The notes under the pieces: model-generated
Told to the model about the DNA's origin: nothing
The model's database searches: none
What the model saw: the letters and a program-made list of their open reading frames with translations, nothing else
Position numbers and translations under genes: made by a program
In this document: positions 8,723 through 16,763 of the stretch, in pieces
How the letters are laid out: every line of letters starts with the position of its first letter
Position numbering within the stretch: the first letter of the stretch is position 1
From: Ga0074139 sp964515195
GTDB lineage: Bacteria > Bdellovibrionota > Bdellovibrionia > Bdellovibrionales > Bdellovibrionaceae
Length of the DNA stretch: 64,000 bases
Direction of reading: 5' to 3'
Assembly (NCBI GenBank): GCA_964515195.1
Contig: CAZETK010000001.1
Span: 71,627 to 135,626 of the forward strand

Positions 8723-9777
8723 TGGCAAATATGGCACAGGCCATCCGCATGGCACTTCACGTTGGTGAAACACGATTAGGGGTTAAAGATATTTTCGGAC
8801 AAGATGTGGGAGCTCCCTTAGGTGGAGTTTTTACCGCGACTCAGGGGTTAAAGACAGCCTGGAATTCTCCGCTGGATGAGCGAGGCATAATCGGCATGGC
8901 CATGGGAATCGCTATGGCAGGAGATCGTTGCGTGGCTGAGATCCAGTTTTGCGATTATATTTTCAACACAATCGATCAACTTAAAATTGCTGGCAATACA
9001 TATTGGGTGACCAATGGAAATTATCCTCTCCCCATGACAGTCATGACTCCTGTTGGAGCCGGCATCCGAGGAAGCGTCTATCACTCTCACTCATTTGATT
9101 CGTGGGCATCCCGCTTGCCGGGCTGGAAAATTGTCATGCCATCGAACCCATTAGATGCTTACGGATTGTTACTGTCGGCTATCCGAGACCCTAACCCTGT
9201 TTTATTTTTAAAGCCCAAGGCATTGATGCGTATTAAGGGCGAGGAGTTGATCCCGGGTGAACCGATCGATGAAAAAGACCTCAAGGCATGCATTGATGCG
9301 CCTATCGGAGATCGCACTAAATGGAAGCCCAAATGGCCCGACGTCCAAGAATATTATGTCGAACTCGGAAAAGCGCGAATTACCCGGGAAGGTTCAGACC
9401 TAACACTTGTGAGTTATGGGCGCCATTTACTATTGTGCAACGAAGTCGCCGATCAATTAAAGTCAGAGGGAATCTCCATTGAAGTGATGGATCTAAGGAC
9501 CTTGTTCCCTTACGATTGGCAGTCTATCCGTCAATCTGTAGAAAAAACAAAGCGCGTTCTATTTGTAAATGAAGACACAGAGGTGACAAATTTTGGTGAG
9601 CACCTGGTTTACCGATGCGTGCAGGAACTATTTTATCATCTGCTGGCGCGCCCTCGTGTGCTGGCTGGCAAGAATGTGCCTGGAATCGGTTTGCATCATA
9701 ATTTAGAAGATGCTTCTGTTCCTCAGAAAAGGGATATTGAGCGTGAAGTTCGCGAAATTTTGGCTGAGGTCCCTTAA
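8722..9777 (+). CDS. 2-oxo-acid dehydrogenase E1, beta subunit
   Basis: A 351-residue beta subunit of the same E1. It shows the transketolase pyrimidine-binding region (GVFTATQGLK near residue 35, then IGMAMGIAMAGDRCVAEIQFCDYI), RGSVYHSHSFDSW near residue 115 and a C-terminal transketolase domain (SLVSYGRHLLLCNEVAD-like segment, IEVMDLRTLFPYD). Start and stop both overlap the neighbours by single-base TAATG junctions (alpha at 8722, methyltransferase at 9777), so the three genes form one translational unit. Together with the alpha subunit it would decarboxylate a 2-oxo acid and hand the acyl group to an E2 encoded elsewhere. Confidence 0.93.
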   Translation: MANMAQAIRMALHVGETRLGVKDIFGQDVGAPLGGVFTATQGLKTAWNSPLDERGIIGMAMGIAMAGDRCVAEIQFCDYIFNTIDQLKIAGNTYWVTNGNYPLPMTVMTPVGAGIRGSVYHSHSFDSWASRLPGWKIVMPSNPLDAYGLLLSAIRDPNPVLFLKPKALMRIKGEELIPGEPIDEKDLKACIDAPIGDRTKWKPKWPDVQEYYVELGKARITREGSDLTLVSYGRHLLLCNEVADQLKSEGISIEVMDLRTLFPYDWQSIRQSVEKTKRVLFVNEDTEVTNFGEHLVYRCVQELFYHLLARPRVLAGKNVPGIGLHHNLEDASVPQKRDIEREVREILAEVP

Positions 9778-10616
9778 TGCTTAACGTGGAAAAACCCTTG
9801 GAAGTGCGAAAGCGTGTTAAGAAGAAGAATCCTAAGATCCAAATTGATAAATACAACCTATACACTCAAGCGGTGCAGTCACCGGACAATGATGTCGACT
9901 TTTTGAAGGCCACCTATCGCGAGTTGCGAGGCCGCTCACCCGAAACACTACGGGAGGATTTTTGCGGCACTTTCCGACTCAGTACGCAGTGGGTGAAGGA
10001 CAATTCACAGCATAAGGCTTTCGCTGTGGATTATGATCCAGAGCCTTTGGAGTACGGACGCAATACCTACTACAATAATCTCTCGCCAAATCTCCAAAGG
10101 CGCTTGAAAGTTCTTGAGGCCAATGTCCTGACAACCAAGCTTCCCGATGCGGATATCGCGGTTGCAGTTAATTTTTCCTATTTTTGTTTTAAAAGGCGCT
10201 CAGATTTAAAGGTGTACTTTAGCAACGCCTTGGCTAGCTTGAAAAAAAATGGAATTTTAGTTTTGGACGTTTTTGGTGGTACGCAATGTACGGATGCCAT
10301 TGAAGATAAACATAAGCTCAAGAATTTCACTTACTATTGGGATCAAAAAAGTTTCGATCCCGTGACTAACGAGGCCGTTTTTCACATTCATTTCAAGCCG
10401 GATGGTCACTCTAAGATCAAAAATGTATTCACTTATGATTGGAGAATGTGGTCTATCCCTGAACTGCGGGATCTGCTCGATGAAGTAGGTTTTAAGAAAA
10501 CCCATGTTTATTGGGAAGGAACATCCCGGAGCGGCTTTGGTAACGGTGTGTTTACGCGCACCGAGCAGGGCGAAGCGTGTCTAAGCTGGATCGCCTACAT
10601 CGTGGGCGAGAAGTAA
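9777..10616 (+). CDS. class I SAM-dependent methyltransferase
   Basis: A 279-residue Rossmann-fold methyltransferase. Motif I appears as REDFCGTFRLSTQWV (about residue 60), followed by AFAVDYDPEPLEYGR (acidic end of strand 2) and ADIAVAVNFSYFCF (motif IV region). The aromatic-rich C-terminal half (FTYDWRMWSIPELRDLLDEVGF) resembles small-molecule methyltransferases. The N-terminus is very basic. The start overlaps the E1-beta stop by one base (TAATG). The substrate is unknown; co-translation with E1 genes makes a link to 2-oxo-acid metabolism possible but unproven. Confidence 0.85.
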   Translation: MLNVEKPLEVRKRVKKKNPKIQIDKYNLYTQAVQSPDNDVDFLKATYRELRGRSPETLREDFCGTFRLSTQWVKDNSQHKAFAVDYDPEPLEYGRNTYYNNLSPNLQRRLKVLEANVLTTKLPDADIAVAVNFSYFCFKRRSDLKVYFSNALASLKKNGILVLDVFGGTQCTDAIEDKHKLKNFTYYWDQKSFDPVTNEAVFHIHFKPDGHSKIKNVFTYDWRMWSIPELRDLLDEVGFKKTHVYWEGTSRSGFGNGVFTRTEQGEACLSWIAYIVGEK

Positions 10617-10629
10617 ATCGGAAAATGTC

Positions 10630-11151
10630 CTAACCTTTTAGTTCTTCCATGGTGAACAACTTGTTTAAATTCAGGTTTTTCTCTTGGAAAGCTGATAAAT
10701 CTTTTCCTCTTAAGATTACGCAAAGGGCATCTGTGATAATAGCGCCCAAGCTTCGTAGATCCTCAGTGCTAATCAAAATCTGACCGCCTGTGGTAACAAC
10801 GTCTTCAATCACCAGAACTTTTTTGCCTTTGATGTCCAAGCCTTCTGCGAATTTTTCAGTTCCATAATCTTTGGCCTTTTTGCGAACAAAAACGCAGGGA
10901 AGACCAGTTTCTAACGAAAGAGCTGTGGCGATGGGTATGCCACCCATTTCAAGCCCTGCCAGGGCTTCAGTATCAGCCGGAACTAAAGGCTTAAGGTGCT
11001 CAGCAACGGCTTTAAGGAGGCGTGGCTGGGCTTCAAAACGGTATTTATCAAAGTATTCGTGGGAGATTTGGCCTGAGCGCAATTTAAAATTCCCCTGAAG
11101 GTAACAGGCTTTAAAAATCTCATGGCAGAGGGTGTTGCGGTCGAGGGTCAT
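10630..11151 (-). CDS. pyrE: orotate phosphoribosyltransferase
   Basis: Converts orotate and PRPP to orotidine 5'-phosphate in pyrimidine synthesis. The 173-residue protein has LRSGQISHEYFDKY near the N-terminus, the catalytic loop lysines (VFVRKKAKDYGT) and the PRPP-binding motif VLVIEDVVTTGGQ (about residues 110-122). The start is ATG at 11151, preceded by AAAGGAG with 5-base spacing. A longer frame beginning at 11184 lacks such a site. It is convergent with the methyltransferase gene (13 bases between stops). Confidence 0.95.
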   Translation of the reverse strand: MTLDRNTLCHEIFKACYLQGNFKLRSGQISHEYFDKYRFEAQPRLLKAVAEHLKPLVPADTEALAGLEMGGIPIATALSLETGLPCVFVRKKAKDYGTEKFAEGLDIKGKKVLVIEDVVTTGGQILISTEDLRSLGAIITDALCVILRGKDLSAFQEKNLNLNKLFTMEELKG

Positions 11152-11225
11152 TTTGTCTCCTTTGGATTGGCCCCCAGTATGCACAAATAGTGAAGGGGGA
11201 GACAGGTTTTGTGTAAGGAGTCGAA

Positions 11226-11570
11226 ATGGGGAAGAAGGCCATCAGGCGAGATTGGGAATTAGCTCAGATATTCCTGATTTTAGGCCTGTTGACGCTGGTC
11301 TTTGTTTGGCTTTTTCAAAGTCTCATTTTGACTCCAGTAACCACCGGGCATAGTCCGGGTTACAAGAAGCCACATCCCAGGCCATCAGACATGGGACTTC
11401 ATATGGATGGAGTTCGCGCAGGCGGGCTCGACAGGCCTTTAAGCGGCGAGAGTCTGTTTTTACCAATAGAACAACTTCCTGAGCGGTTTCTGTTTTCCCC
11501 TTCCAAGGATAAACAGAAATCATTTTTGGAAGAAGATTCACACAACCCGCCAGGCCTTCATTCACAATAG
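11226..11570 (+). CDS. possible small membrane protein, overlapping cutA antisense
   Basis: A frame of 114 codons begins at an ATG with a good ribosome site (AAGGAG, 5-base spacing). Residues 12-34 form one convincing transmembrane helix (LAQIFLILGLLTLVFVWLF). The last two thirds run antisense through the 3' end of cutA and look non-coding in composition. Either a small membrane protein is truly encoded here or the 5' part is a chance combination. It is divergent from pyrE, so the RBS-bearing leader may simply precede a remnant. Low confidence. Confidence 0.3.
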   Translation: MGKKAIRRDWELAQIFLILGLLTLVFVWLFQSLILTPVTTGHSPGYKKPHPRPSDMGLHMDGVRAGGLDRPLSGESLFLPIEQLPERFLFSPSKDKQKSFLEEDSHNPPGLHSQ

Positions 11571-11667
11571 TGGTGCCGGCCTTCAGGGCTGACTTCGGGC
11601 TTGGCCAAGTCGTGTAGAGAATTTGGAGTTTTAGCTTCTTCGAAGTTTTTGTTTTCTGAGCTGCCAT
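11323..11667 (-). CDS. cutA: CutA-like divalent-cation tolerance protein
   Basis: A 114-residue CutA1-type protein: LYTTWPSPKSALKAG (beta1-alpha1), LAGCVNLLPKMISVYPWKGK, VVLLVKTDSRR, and ELHPYEVPCLMAWDV, the hallmark HPYEVP motif. CutA proteins form ferredoxin-like trimers; the role in metal tolerance is debated. The first 12 codons overlap the end of the upstream CBS-domain gene by 37 bases, so the two are probably co-transcribed. Confidence 0.93.
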   Translation of the reverse strand: MAAQKTKTSKKLKLQILYTTWPSPKSALKAGTTIVNEGLAGCVNLLPKMISVYPWKGKTETAQEVVLLVKTDSRRLKACRARLRELHPYEVPCLMAWDVASCNPDYARWLLESK

Positions 11668-12671
11668 TGTTCTAATGCAAACTTTCTCATGTCTTCCACA
11701 TTGTCATACTCATCTACTATCTCAACTCCCAGGAGGGTTTCGATTGCGTCTTCCAGGGTGACAAGACCTGTAATGACTCCGTATTCATCAACCGCTAAGG
11801 CCAAATGCTCTTTTTCGCGGATAAAGTAATCCAATAAAAGTGAAACATGCATTCTTTCTGAAACTGTGGCGATGGGAGTTAGTAATTCACTGATTTTGGT
11901 TTCAAAATGTTCATTGGAGTGGGCCTCAAGAATTTTATAACGAGAGGTCATTCCAATAATATTGTCGAGACTGTCCTTGAAGACGGGGATTCGCGAGAAA
12001 CGAATTGGCTTATGTTTTTCCACCACATCTTCCACTGTATCCGTATCTTCGAAAGCGAATAAAACTGTCCGAGGGGTCATAATGTCGGCCACGTAGATTT
12101 GATCCAGCATCAACAAATTTTTGATGATATTGGATTCCTTAGTCTTAATGGTTCCCTCTTCGGCGCCAATCTGTGCTGTCATGATCAGTTCGTCGCGCGT
12201 CACCTCAGGGGCATCGCTTTCCCGCTTTAATTTTTTTGTCACGAAGTCGATGATGATCACAGCTGGGTAGACAACAAATATCATGGCCTGAATGATATAG
12301 GCACTAATTCCCGCAATTCGTTTCCAGTGAGTAGATCCAACATATTTTGGAAAGACTTCGCTAAAGATAAGTACAAACAATCCTAAGCCTCCTGAAAAAA
12401 CAGCAAGCCAGACCTCGCCATAGAAGCTTTGGACCCGGTAAGCGATCAGAGAAGAGCCCACAATATTGGTCAGCGTGTTGAATGTTAGGATGGCTGAGAG
12501 CGGGCGATCAATATGTTCGAGTTGTCTTTCTAAAAGCAGACCATAGGGTTTTTTACCTTCTACCGCGACGGCTACAAAAGCCGAGTTAACGGATAAAATC
12601 ACGGCTTCCATAAGGGACGAAAGAAAAGAAAATGTAACTACCAATAAGGTAAGTAAGATTATGCTGGTCAT
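11631..12671 (-). CDS. CNNM/CorC-type membrane protein with CBS pair
   Basis: A 346-residue protein with an N-terminal DUF21 (CNNM) membrane domain of about four helices (residues 1-150, starting MTSIILLTLLVVTFSFLSSLMEA). A linker (ESNIIKNLLML) and a CBS-domain pair follow (IMTPRTVLFAFEDTDTVEDVV and LALAVDEYGVITGLVTLEDAIE, about 190-320). The family includes Mg2+/Co2+ transport or efflux-linked proteins; the C-terminal CorC/HlyC accessory domain is absent. It overlaps cutA, which may reflect a shared metal theme. The RBS before ATG 12671 is weak. Confidence 0.88.
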   Translation of the reverse strand: MTSIILLTLLVVTFSFLSSLMEAVILSVNSAFVAVAVEGKKPYGLLLERQLEHIDRPLSAILTFNTLTNIVGSSLIAYRVQSFYGEVWLAVFSGGLGLFVLIFSEVFPKYVGSTHWKRIAGISAYIIQAMIFVVYPAVIIIDFVTKKLKRESDAPEVTRDELIMTAQIGAEEGTIKTKESNIIKNLLMLDQIYVADIMTPRTVLFAFEDTDTVEDVVEKHKPIRFSRIPVFKDSLDNIIGMTSRYKILEAHSNEHFETKISELLTPIATVSERMHVSLLLDYFIREKEHLALAVDEYGVITGLVTLEDAIETLLGVEIVDEYDNVEDMRKFALEQWQLRKQKLRRS

Positions 12672-12876
12672 TTAACAAGACTGAGATCAATTTTGGACAC
12701 CGCGATCCGCGGGTTATAATGGGTGGACATCGAGACTAATATAAAGGATCACACCTAGGTGGTCATCAGGAATCCAAACAAAAATCGCCATATTGTATCA
12801 AACCGAGAATAGCCCCTATTTAGGGCGAGAATTAGACTAAATGCCGGTATTATGGTCCTTAGGTAGGACGTATGTT

Positions 12877-13017
12877 ATGAAGAAGGCTATCAAAATTTTT
12901 GTCTATATTTGCGGTATTATTCTAATAGTAGGGATAGGCCTAGTATCTGAAATCAGTGACGGTAATTATCCCATGCTAGAAAAAGAACTGCATAGTAGCA
13001 CTCAGCAAGATAAATAA
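12877..13017 (+). CDS. 46-residue single-helix membrane miniprotein
   Basis: An ATG preceded by AGGA at 8-base spacing opens a 46-codon frame. It has a Lys-rich start (MKKAIK), one hydrophobic helix (IFVYICGIILIVGIGLV) and a polar tail ending TQQDK. A strong terminator follows the stop directly. RBS, topology and terminator together support a real small gene. Function unknown. It lies between the CBS-domain gene and fusA, both on the opposite strand. Confidence 0.55.
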   Translation: MKKAIKIFVYICGIILIVGIGLVSEISDGNYPMLEKELHSSTQQDK

Positions 13018-13043
13018 AAAGCCAACCCGAAGGTTGGCTTTTT
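13016..13043. terminator. bidirectional Rho-independent terminator
   Basis: Perfect 7-bp stem GCCAACC/GGTTGGC (13021-13027 with 13032-13038), CGAA tetraloop, A-tract on the left and T-tract on the right. It can end both the miniprotein transcript and fusA on the minus strand. Confidence 0.9.
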
Positions 13044-13076
13044 ATTTATAAAACATGAATCTCAAGAGCCTTAGAT

Positions 13077-15185
13077 TTATTTCTGTTCAGCGGCTCGCTT
13101 GGCTTGATATTTTTTCACCAAATCGTCTTGAATATTACGAGGCGCCTGAGCGTATTTCGTAAATTCCATTGTGAACTCACCTTTACCTTTTGTGGCAGAT
13201 CTCAGATCTGTGGAGTAGCCGAACATTTCTGTTAATGGCACTTCCGCTTCAATAACGACACTGCCTTCAAAGGTTGTTGTTCCCGTAATAACACCACGGC
13301 GTTGATTGATCTGACCAGTTGCAGGGCCTTGGTATTCTTCAGGCACAGTCGTTTCCAGCTTCATAATGGGTTCCAAAACTACGGGCTTTGCTTTTACATA
13401 GACCTCACGCATGGCAGCCATTGCCGCAATCTTAAAGGCCATGTAGCTCGAATCCACGTCGTGGAAAGATCCGTCATTCAGTTCCACTTCAATGCCCACA
13501 ATGGGGAATCCAATAAGAGAACCCTTGGCACATTGCTCCCGGAAGCCTTCTTCGACCGCAGGGATGAATTCTTTAGGAATACGTCCACCAACGACCTTAT
13601 TTGTAAACTTGAAAACAGCGCCATCTTCCTGTGGAGGAAGAGGTCGAATTGCGCCTACGACCTTCGCGAATTGTCCAGAGCCACCCGTTTGCTTTTTATG
13701 AGTGTAATCGTAAGCGGCTTCTGTGTTAATTGTTTCACGATAAGCCACTTGAGGGGCCCCGACAGTCACTTCACAACTGAACTCACGTTTCATGCGCTCG
13801 ACATAGATTTCCAAGTGAAGCTCACCCATTCCCGAGATGATGGTCTCGTTGGACTCTTCATCACGGTGAACACGGAAAGTGGGGTCTTCTTTACGGAACT
13901 TCTGAAGAGCTTTCGAAAAGTTATTCGACCCATCTTTTGACTTTGGCGCCACTGCCAAGCTGATAACAGCATCAGGTACGTGCATGGATTGCATGGAGGC
14001 CTGAATTCTGTCGTCGCAGAAGGTGTCGCCTGAGGCACAATCAATACCGAAAATGGCAACGATATCACCTGAGTGGGCTTCGTCGATATCTTCCATTTTT
14101 TCTGAGTGCATTCGAACCAGACGAGGGACCTTAATTGATTTTTTGTTTGTCTGGTTGATGATGAAATCACCCTTACTTACTTTTCCTTGATAAATACGCA
14201 TGTAAGTCAGCTGTCCGAACGGAGTTTCTTGAAGTTTGAACGCCAGCATAACAAGGGGCTTATCGTCGTCAGGAACCAATTCGAATTTTTCTTCGTTCTT
14301 AGTCAAATCCAACGCGAACTCACGCTTTTCCGCAGGAGTAGGGAGATAAGCTAGAACTCCGTCCATCAGCAATTGTACACCTTTATTCTTAAAGGCAGAG
14401 CCGCAGAATACAGGGCAAAGTTTCAACTCAAGTACGCCTTTACGGATCGCGGCCTTGATCTCGGGTACAGTGGGTTCTTCTTCCATTAAGAATTTTTCAC
14501 CGACGGTGTCATCAATGTCAGCCAATTTGCCTATAAGGATTTGACGGTACTCTTGAACCTGATCTTTCATTTCGTCAGGAATTGGAATCTCAACGACTTT
14601 TTCACCGCTGGTACCTTCAAAGGTATAGGCTTTTTGTTCGACAAGATCGACCACGCCTTTGAGGGCGTCTTCAACACCAACGGGAAGAGCGACCATGACC
14701 GCATTCAATTTCAACTTGTCCACGAGGGCATCTTTAACCCGAATTGGATTTGCACCTTGACGGTCCAATTTATTGACGAATGCCAAGCGAGGAACGTTGT
14801 AGCGCTTCATTTGACGGTCAACTGTGATGGACTGGGATTGAACACCCGCCACACCGCAAAGAACGAGAACCGCACCATCAAGAACGCGCAAAGAGCGCTC
14901 AACTTCCACGGTAAAGTCCACGTGGCCGGGAGTGTCGATTAAGTTAATGATATGATTTTTCCACTGAACCTGGGTCGCGGCTGATTGGATCGTGATTCCT
15001 TTCTCCCGCTCGAGATCCATATTATCCATGGTGGCTCCAACGCCATCCTTGCCTCTCACTTCGTGAACGGCATGGATACGACCACCATAGTACAGGATAC
15101 GTTCGGAGAGAGTCGTCTTTCCCGAATCGATATGCGCTGAAATACCGATATTGCGCACTATATTGATGTCCCATTTTTTAGACAT
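13077..15185 (-). CDS. fusA: elongation factor G, mitochondrial/spd-EFG1 type
   Basis: A 702-residue translational GTPase with the usual five-domain layout. G1 is GISAHIDSGKTT (residue about 13), G3 DTPGHVDF, G4 NKLDR; domain IV is seen as HKKQTGGSGQFAKV and domain V near the end. The switch I region reads VRGKDGVGATMDNMDLE, and NVPRLAFVNKLDRQGANP follows. These signatures resemble mitochondrial EFG1 and bacterial spdEFG1 rather than the canonical EF-G of the str operon, which has HIDAGKTTT and a shorter GAATMDWM segment. It stands alone, without rpsL, rpsG or tuf. The RBS AAGGG is close to ATG 15185. Whether a canonical EF-G also exists elsewhere cannot be seen. Confidence 0.95.
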   Translation of the reverse strand: MSKKWDINIVRNIGISAHIDSGKTTLSERILYYGGRIHAVHEVRGKDGVGATMDNMDLEREKGITIQSAATQVQWKNHIINLIDTPGHVDFTVEVERSLRVLDGAVLVLCGVAGVQSQSITVDRQMKRYNVPRLAFVNKLDRQGANPIRVKDALVDKLKLNAVMVALPVGVEDALKGVVDLVEQKAYTFEGTSGEKVVEIPIPDEMKDQVQEYRQILIGKLADIDDTVGEKFLMEEEPTVPEIKAAIRKGVLELKLCPVFCGSAFKNKGVQLLMDGVLAYLPTPAEKREFALDLTKNEEKFELVPDDDKPLVMLAFKLQETPFGQLTYMRIYQGKVSKGDFIINQTNKKSIKVPRLVRMHSEKMEDIDEAHSGDIVAIFGIDCASGDTFCDDRIQASMQSMHVPDAVISLAVAPKSKDGSNNFSKALQKFRKEDPTFRVHRDEESNETIISGMGELHLEIYVERMKREFSCEVTVGAPQVAYRETINTEAAYDYTHKKQTGGSGQFAKVVGAIRPLPPQEDGAVFKFTNKVVGGRIPKEFIPAVEEGFREQCAKGSLIGFPIVGIEVELNDGSFHDVDSSYMAFKIAAMAAMREVYVKAKPVVLEPIMKLETTVPEEYQGPATGQINQRRGVITGTTTFEGSVVIEAEVPLTEMFGYSTDLRSATKGKGEFTMEFTKYAQAPRNIQDDLVKKYQAKRAAEQK

Positions 15186-15321
15186 GTGTAGCCCTTTCGC
15201 TCAACTGTTTCATCTTCTCATTAATAATGATTAGAACTTCCAAAAATGAAGCTATGGGTCTACCATGATTTTTTTCTGAGCGCAAAAAGGAACATTTGAG
15301 AGCTGGAAGGGGCTTAACGCA

Positions 15322-16761
15322 ATGAGTAATATTTTCGCACAGCTCTTAAATGAACGCTTCGGTTTCTCTGAGTTTCGCCCCGGTCAGTTAGAAACTCTTT
15401 CCATTCTTCAAGAGGGGTCTTCAGCATTGGGACTAATGCCGACGGGCTCTGGTAAAAGTCTGATTTATCAATTGTTCACATTCTATAAATCCGAGCTGAC
15501 ATTAGTAGTGACTCCTCTGATCGCCCTTATGGAGGATCAGGCCCAAAAGGCTTACGAGTTAGGATTGAAGGCGGCGTTTGTTCATTCTCAAATTCCCGCC
15601 GAAGAAAGAGAAAAGAGGATTCGTCAGCTGCAAGAGGGGGAATATAAACTTTTTTTTGCAACACCTGAGCGATTTCAAAAGCCCGAATTTCAATCGGCCC
15701 TTTCAAAAAGAAAAATCTCACTTTTTGTGGTTGATGAGGCTCATTGTATTAGTTTGTGGGGGCATGATTTTCGGCCAGACTATGCAAAGTTGGGAGAAGT
15801 GCGTCGGCAGTTGGGTGAACCTTTAACCTTGGCCTTGACGGCCACAGCCACACCTGATGTCCAATCTGAAATCTTAATTAGTTTGAATCTTCCAGATGCT
15901 AAAATTGTGGCCTCAGGTCTAAAGCGGCCCAATCTCCAGCTATCCGTCGAGGAAGCCTACGGCTTTGAATCGAAAATGGAAAGCCTAATTCCTAGACTTG
16001 AAAACCGAACTGGGGCTGCCTTGGTTTATACTACGCTCATTAAATCCGCAGAGGAAATTCGTCATGAACTTAAAAGGCGCGGTCTGACGGCTTTGATTTA
16101 TCATGGGGATTTGCCCGCGAATCGCCGTAGACAGGCTCTGAAAAGTTTTATGAAAGACAAGACTGCTATTATGGTGGCGACCCCTGCGTTTGGTTTAGGA
16201 ATTGATAAGCCTAATATCAGGGGAGTCTACCACTTCGAGCCACCGGCTTCGCTGGAGAGTTATTTTCAAGAGGTGGGGCGTGCGGGGCGTGATGGACTTC
16301 CAGCAGACGCGATTCTGTTTTATGATGAAGAGGATCTTAGTATTCCCATGGGTTTTATTGCAAGTGCCCATCCTGAGCGCTCCTACATTGAAAAAATGTA
16401 TCGACTGATCGAATCGAATCAGGACCGCGCGCGAAGCGAGGGACGTGAGTGGGTGGCAGAAGAAATCAGTTTTAAGAATCGCCGCGACCACCGGGTCGAT
16501 TCGGCGCTAGGTATTTTAGAACGGTGGGACTGTATTGTTCAAACCCAAAATGGCGGAATTATTTTGACGGGACCGCTCAAGGACGAATTTTTTACCCTAG
16601 AAAATCAACAGGAATTGTTGAAACATCACAATAAGAAGCTTTATTCTTTTTTACAGTGGATCAAAAACACTGAAGACTGCCGAATGCTACAAATCTACCA
16701 TTACTTCGGACAGGACGAAAAGAAGAAGTGCGGACATTGCGATGTCTGCCTGAAGGGCTAA
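15322..16761 (+). CDS. recQ: RecQ-family ATP-dependent DNA helicase, short form
   Basis: A 479-residue superfamily 2 3'-5' helicase. Motif 0 FRPGQLETL, Walker A MPTGSGKSL (about residue 38), DEAH box VVDEAHCISLWGHDFRPDY, motif III TATAT, motif VI VGRAGRDG. The C-terminus has the RecQ zinc-binding cysteines (C...C-GH-C-DV-C, residues about 457-477), then stops: winged-helix and HRDC domains are absent, as in short RecQ variants. RBS GGAAGGGG lies upstream of ATG 15322. The following antiporter gene starts two bases after the stop. Confidence 0.93.
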   Translation: MSNIFAQLLNERFGFSEFRPGQLETLSILQEGSSALGLMPTGSGKSLIYQLFTFYKSELTLVVTPLIALMEDQAQKAYELGLKAAFVHSQIPAEEREKRIRQLQEGEYKLFFATPERFQKPEFQSALSKRKISLFVVDEAHCISLWGHDFRPDYAKLGEVRRQLGEPLTLALTATATPDVQSEILISLNLPDAKIVASGLKRPNLQLSVEEAYGFESKMESLIPRLENRTGAALVYTTLIKSAEEIRHELKRRGLTALIYHGDLPANRRRQALKSFMKDKTAIMVATPAFGLGIDKPNIRGVYHFEPPASLESYFQEVGRAGRDGLPADAILFYDEEDLSIPMGFIASAHPERSYIEKMYRLIESNQDRARSEGREWVAEEISFKNRRDHRVDSALGILERWDCIVQTQNGGIILTGPLKDEFFTLENQQELLKHHNKKLYSFLQWIKNTEDCRMLQIYHYFGQDEKKKCGHCDVCLKG

Positions 16762-16763
16762 GC

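Noticed and set aside
13302..14942. Long plus-strand frames (212 and 133 codons) antisense to fusA
   Set aside because: Mirror frames of a strongly coding gene; no RBS and no recognisable protein motif.
16728..16763. GTG 16728 as start of the antiporter
   Set aside because: It would overlap the zinc-binding end of recQ; ATG 16764 has AAGGG at the right distance.
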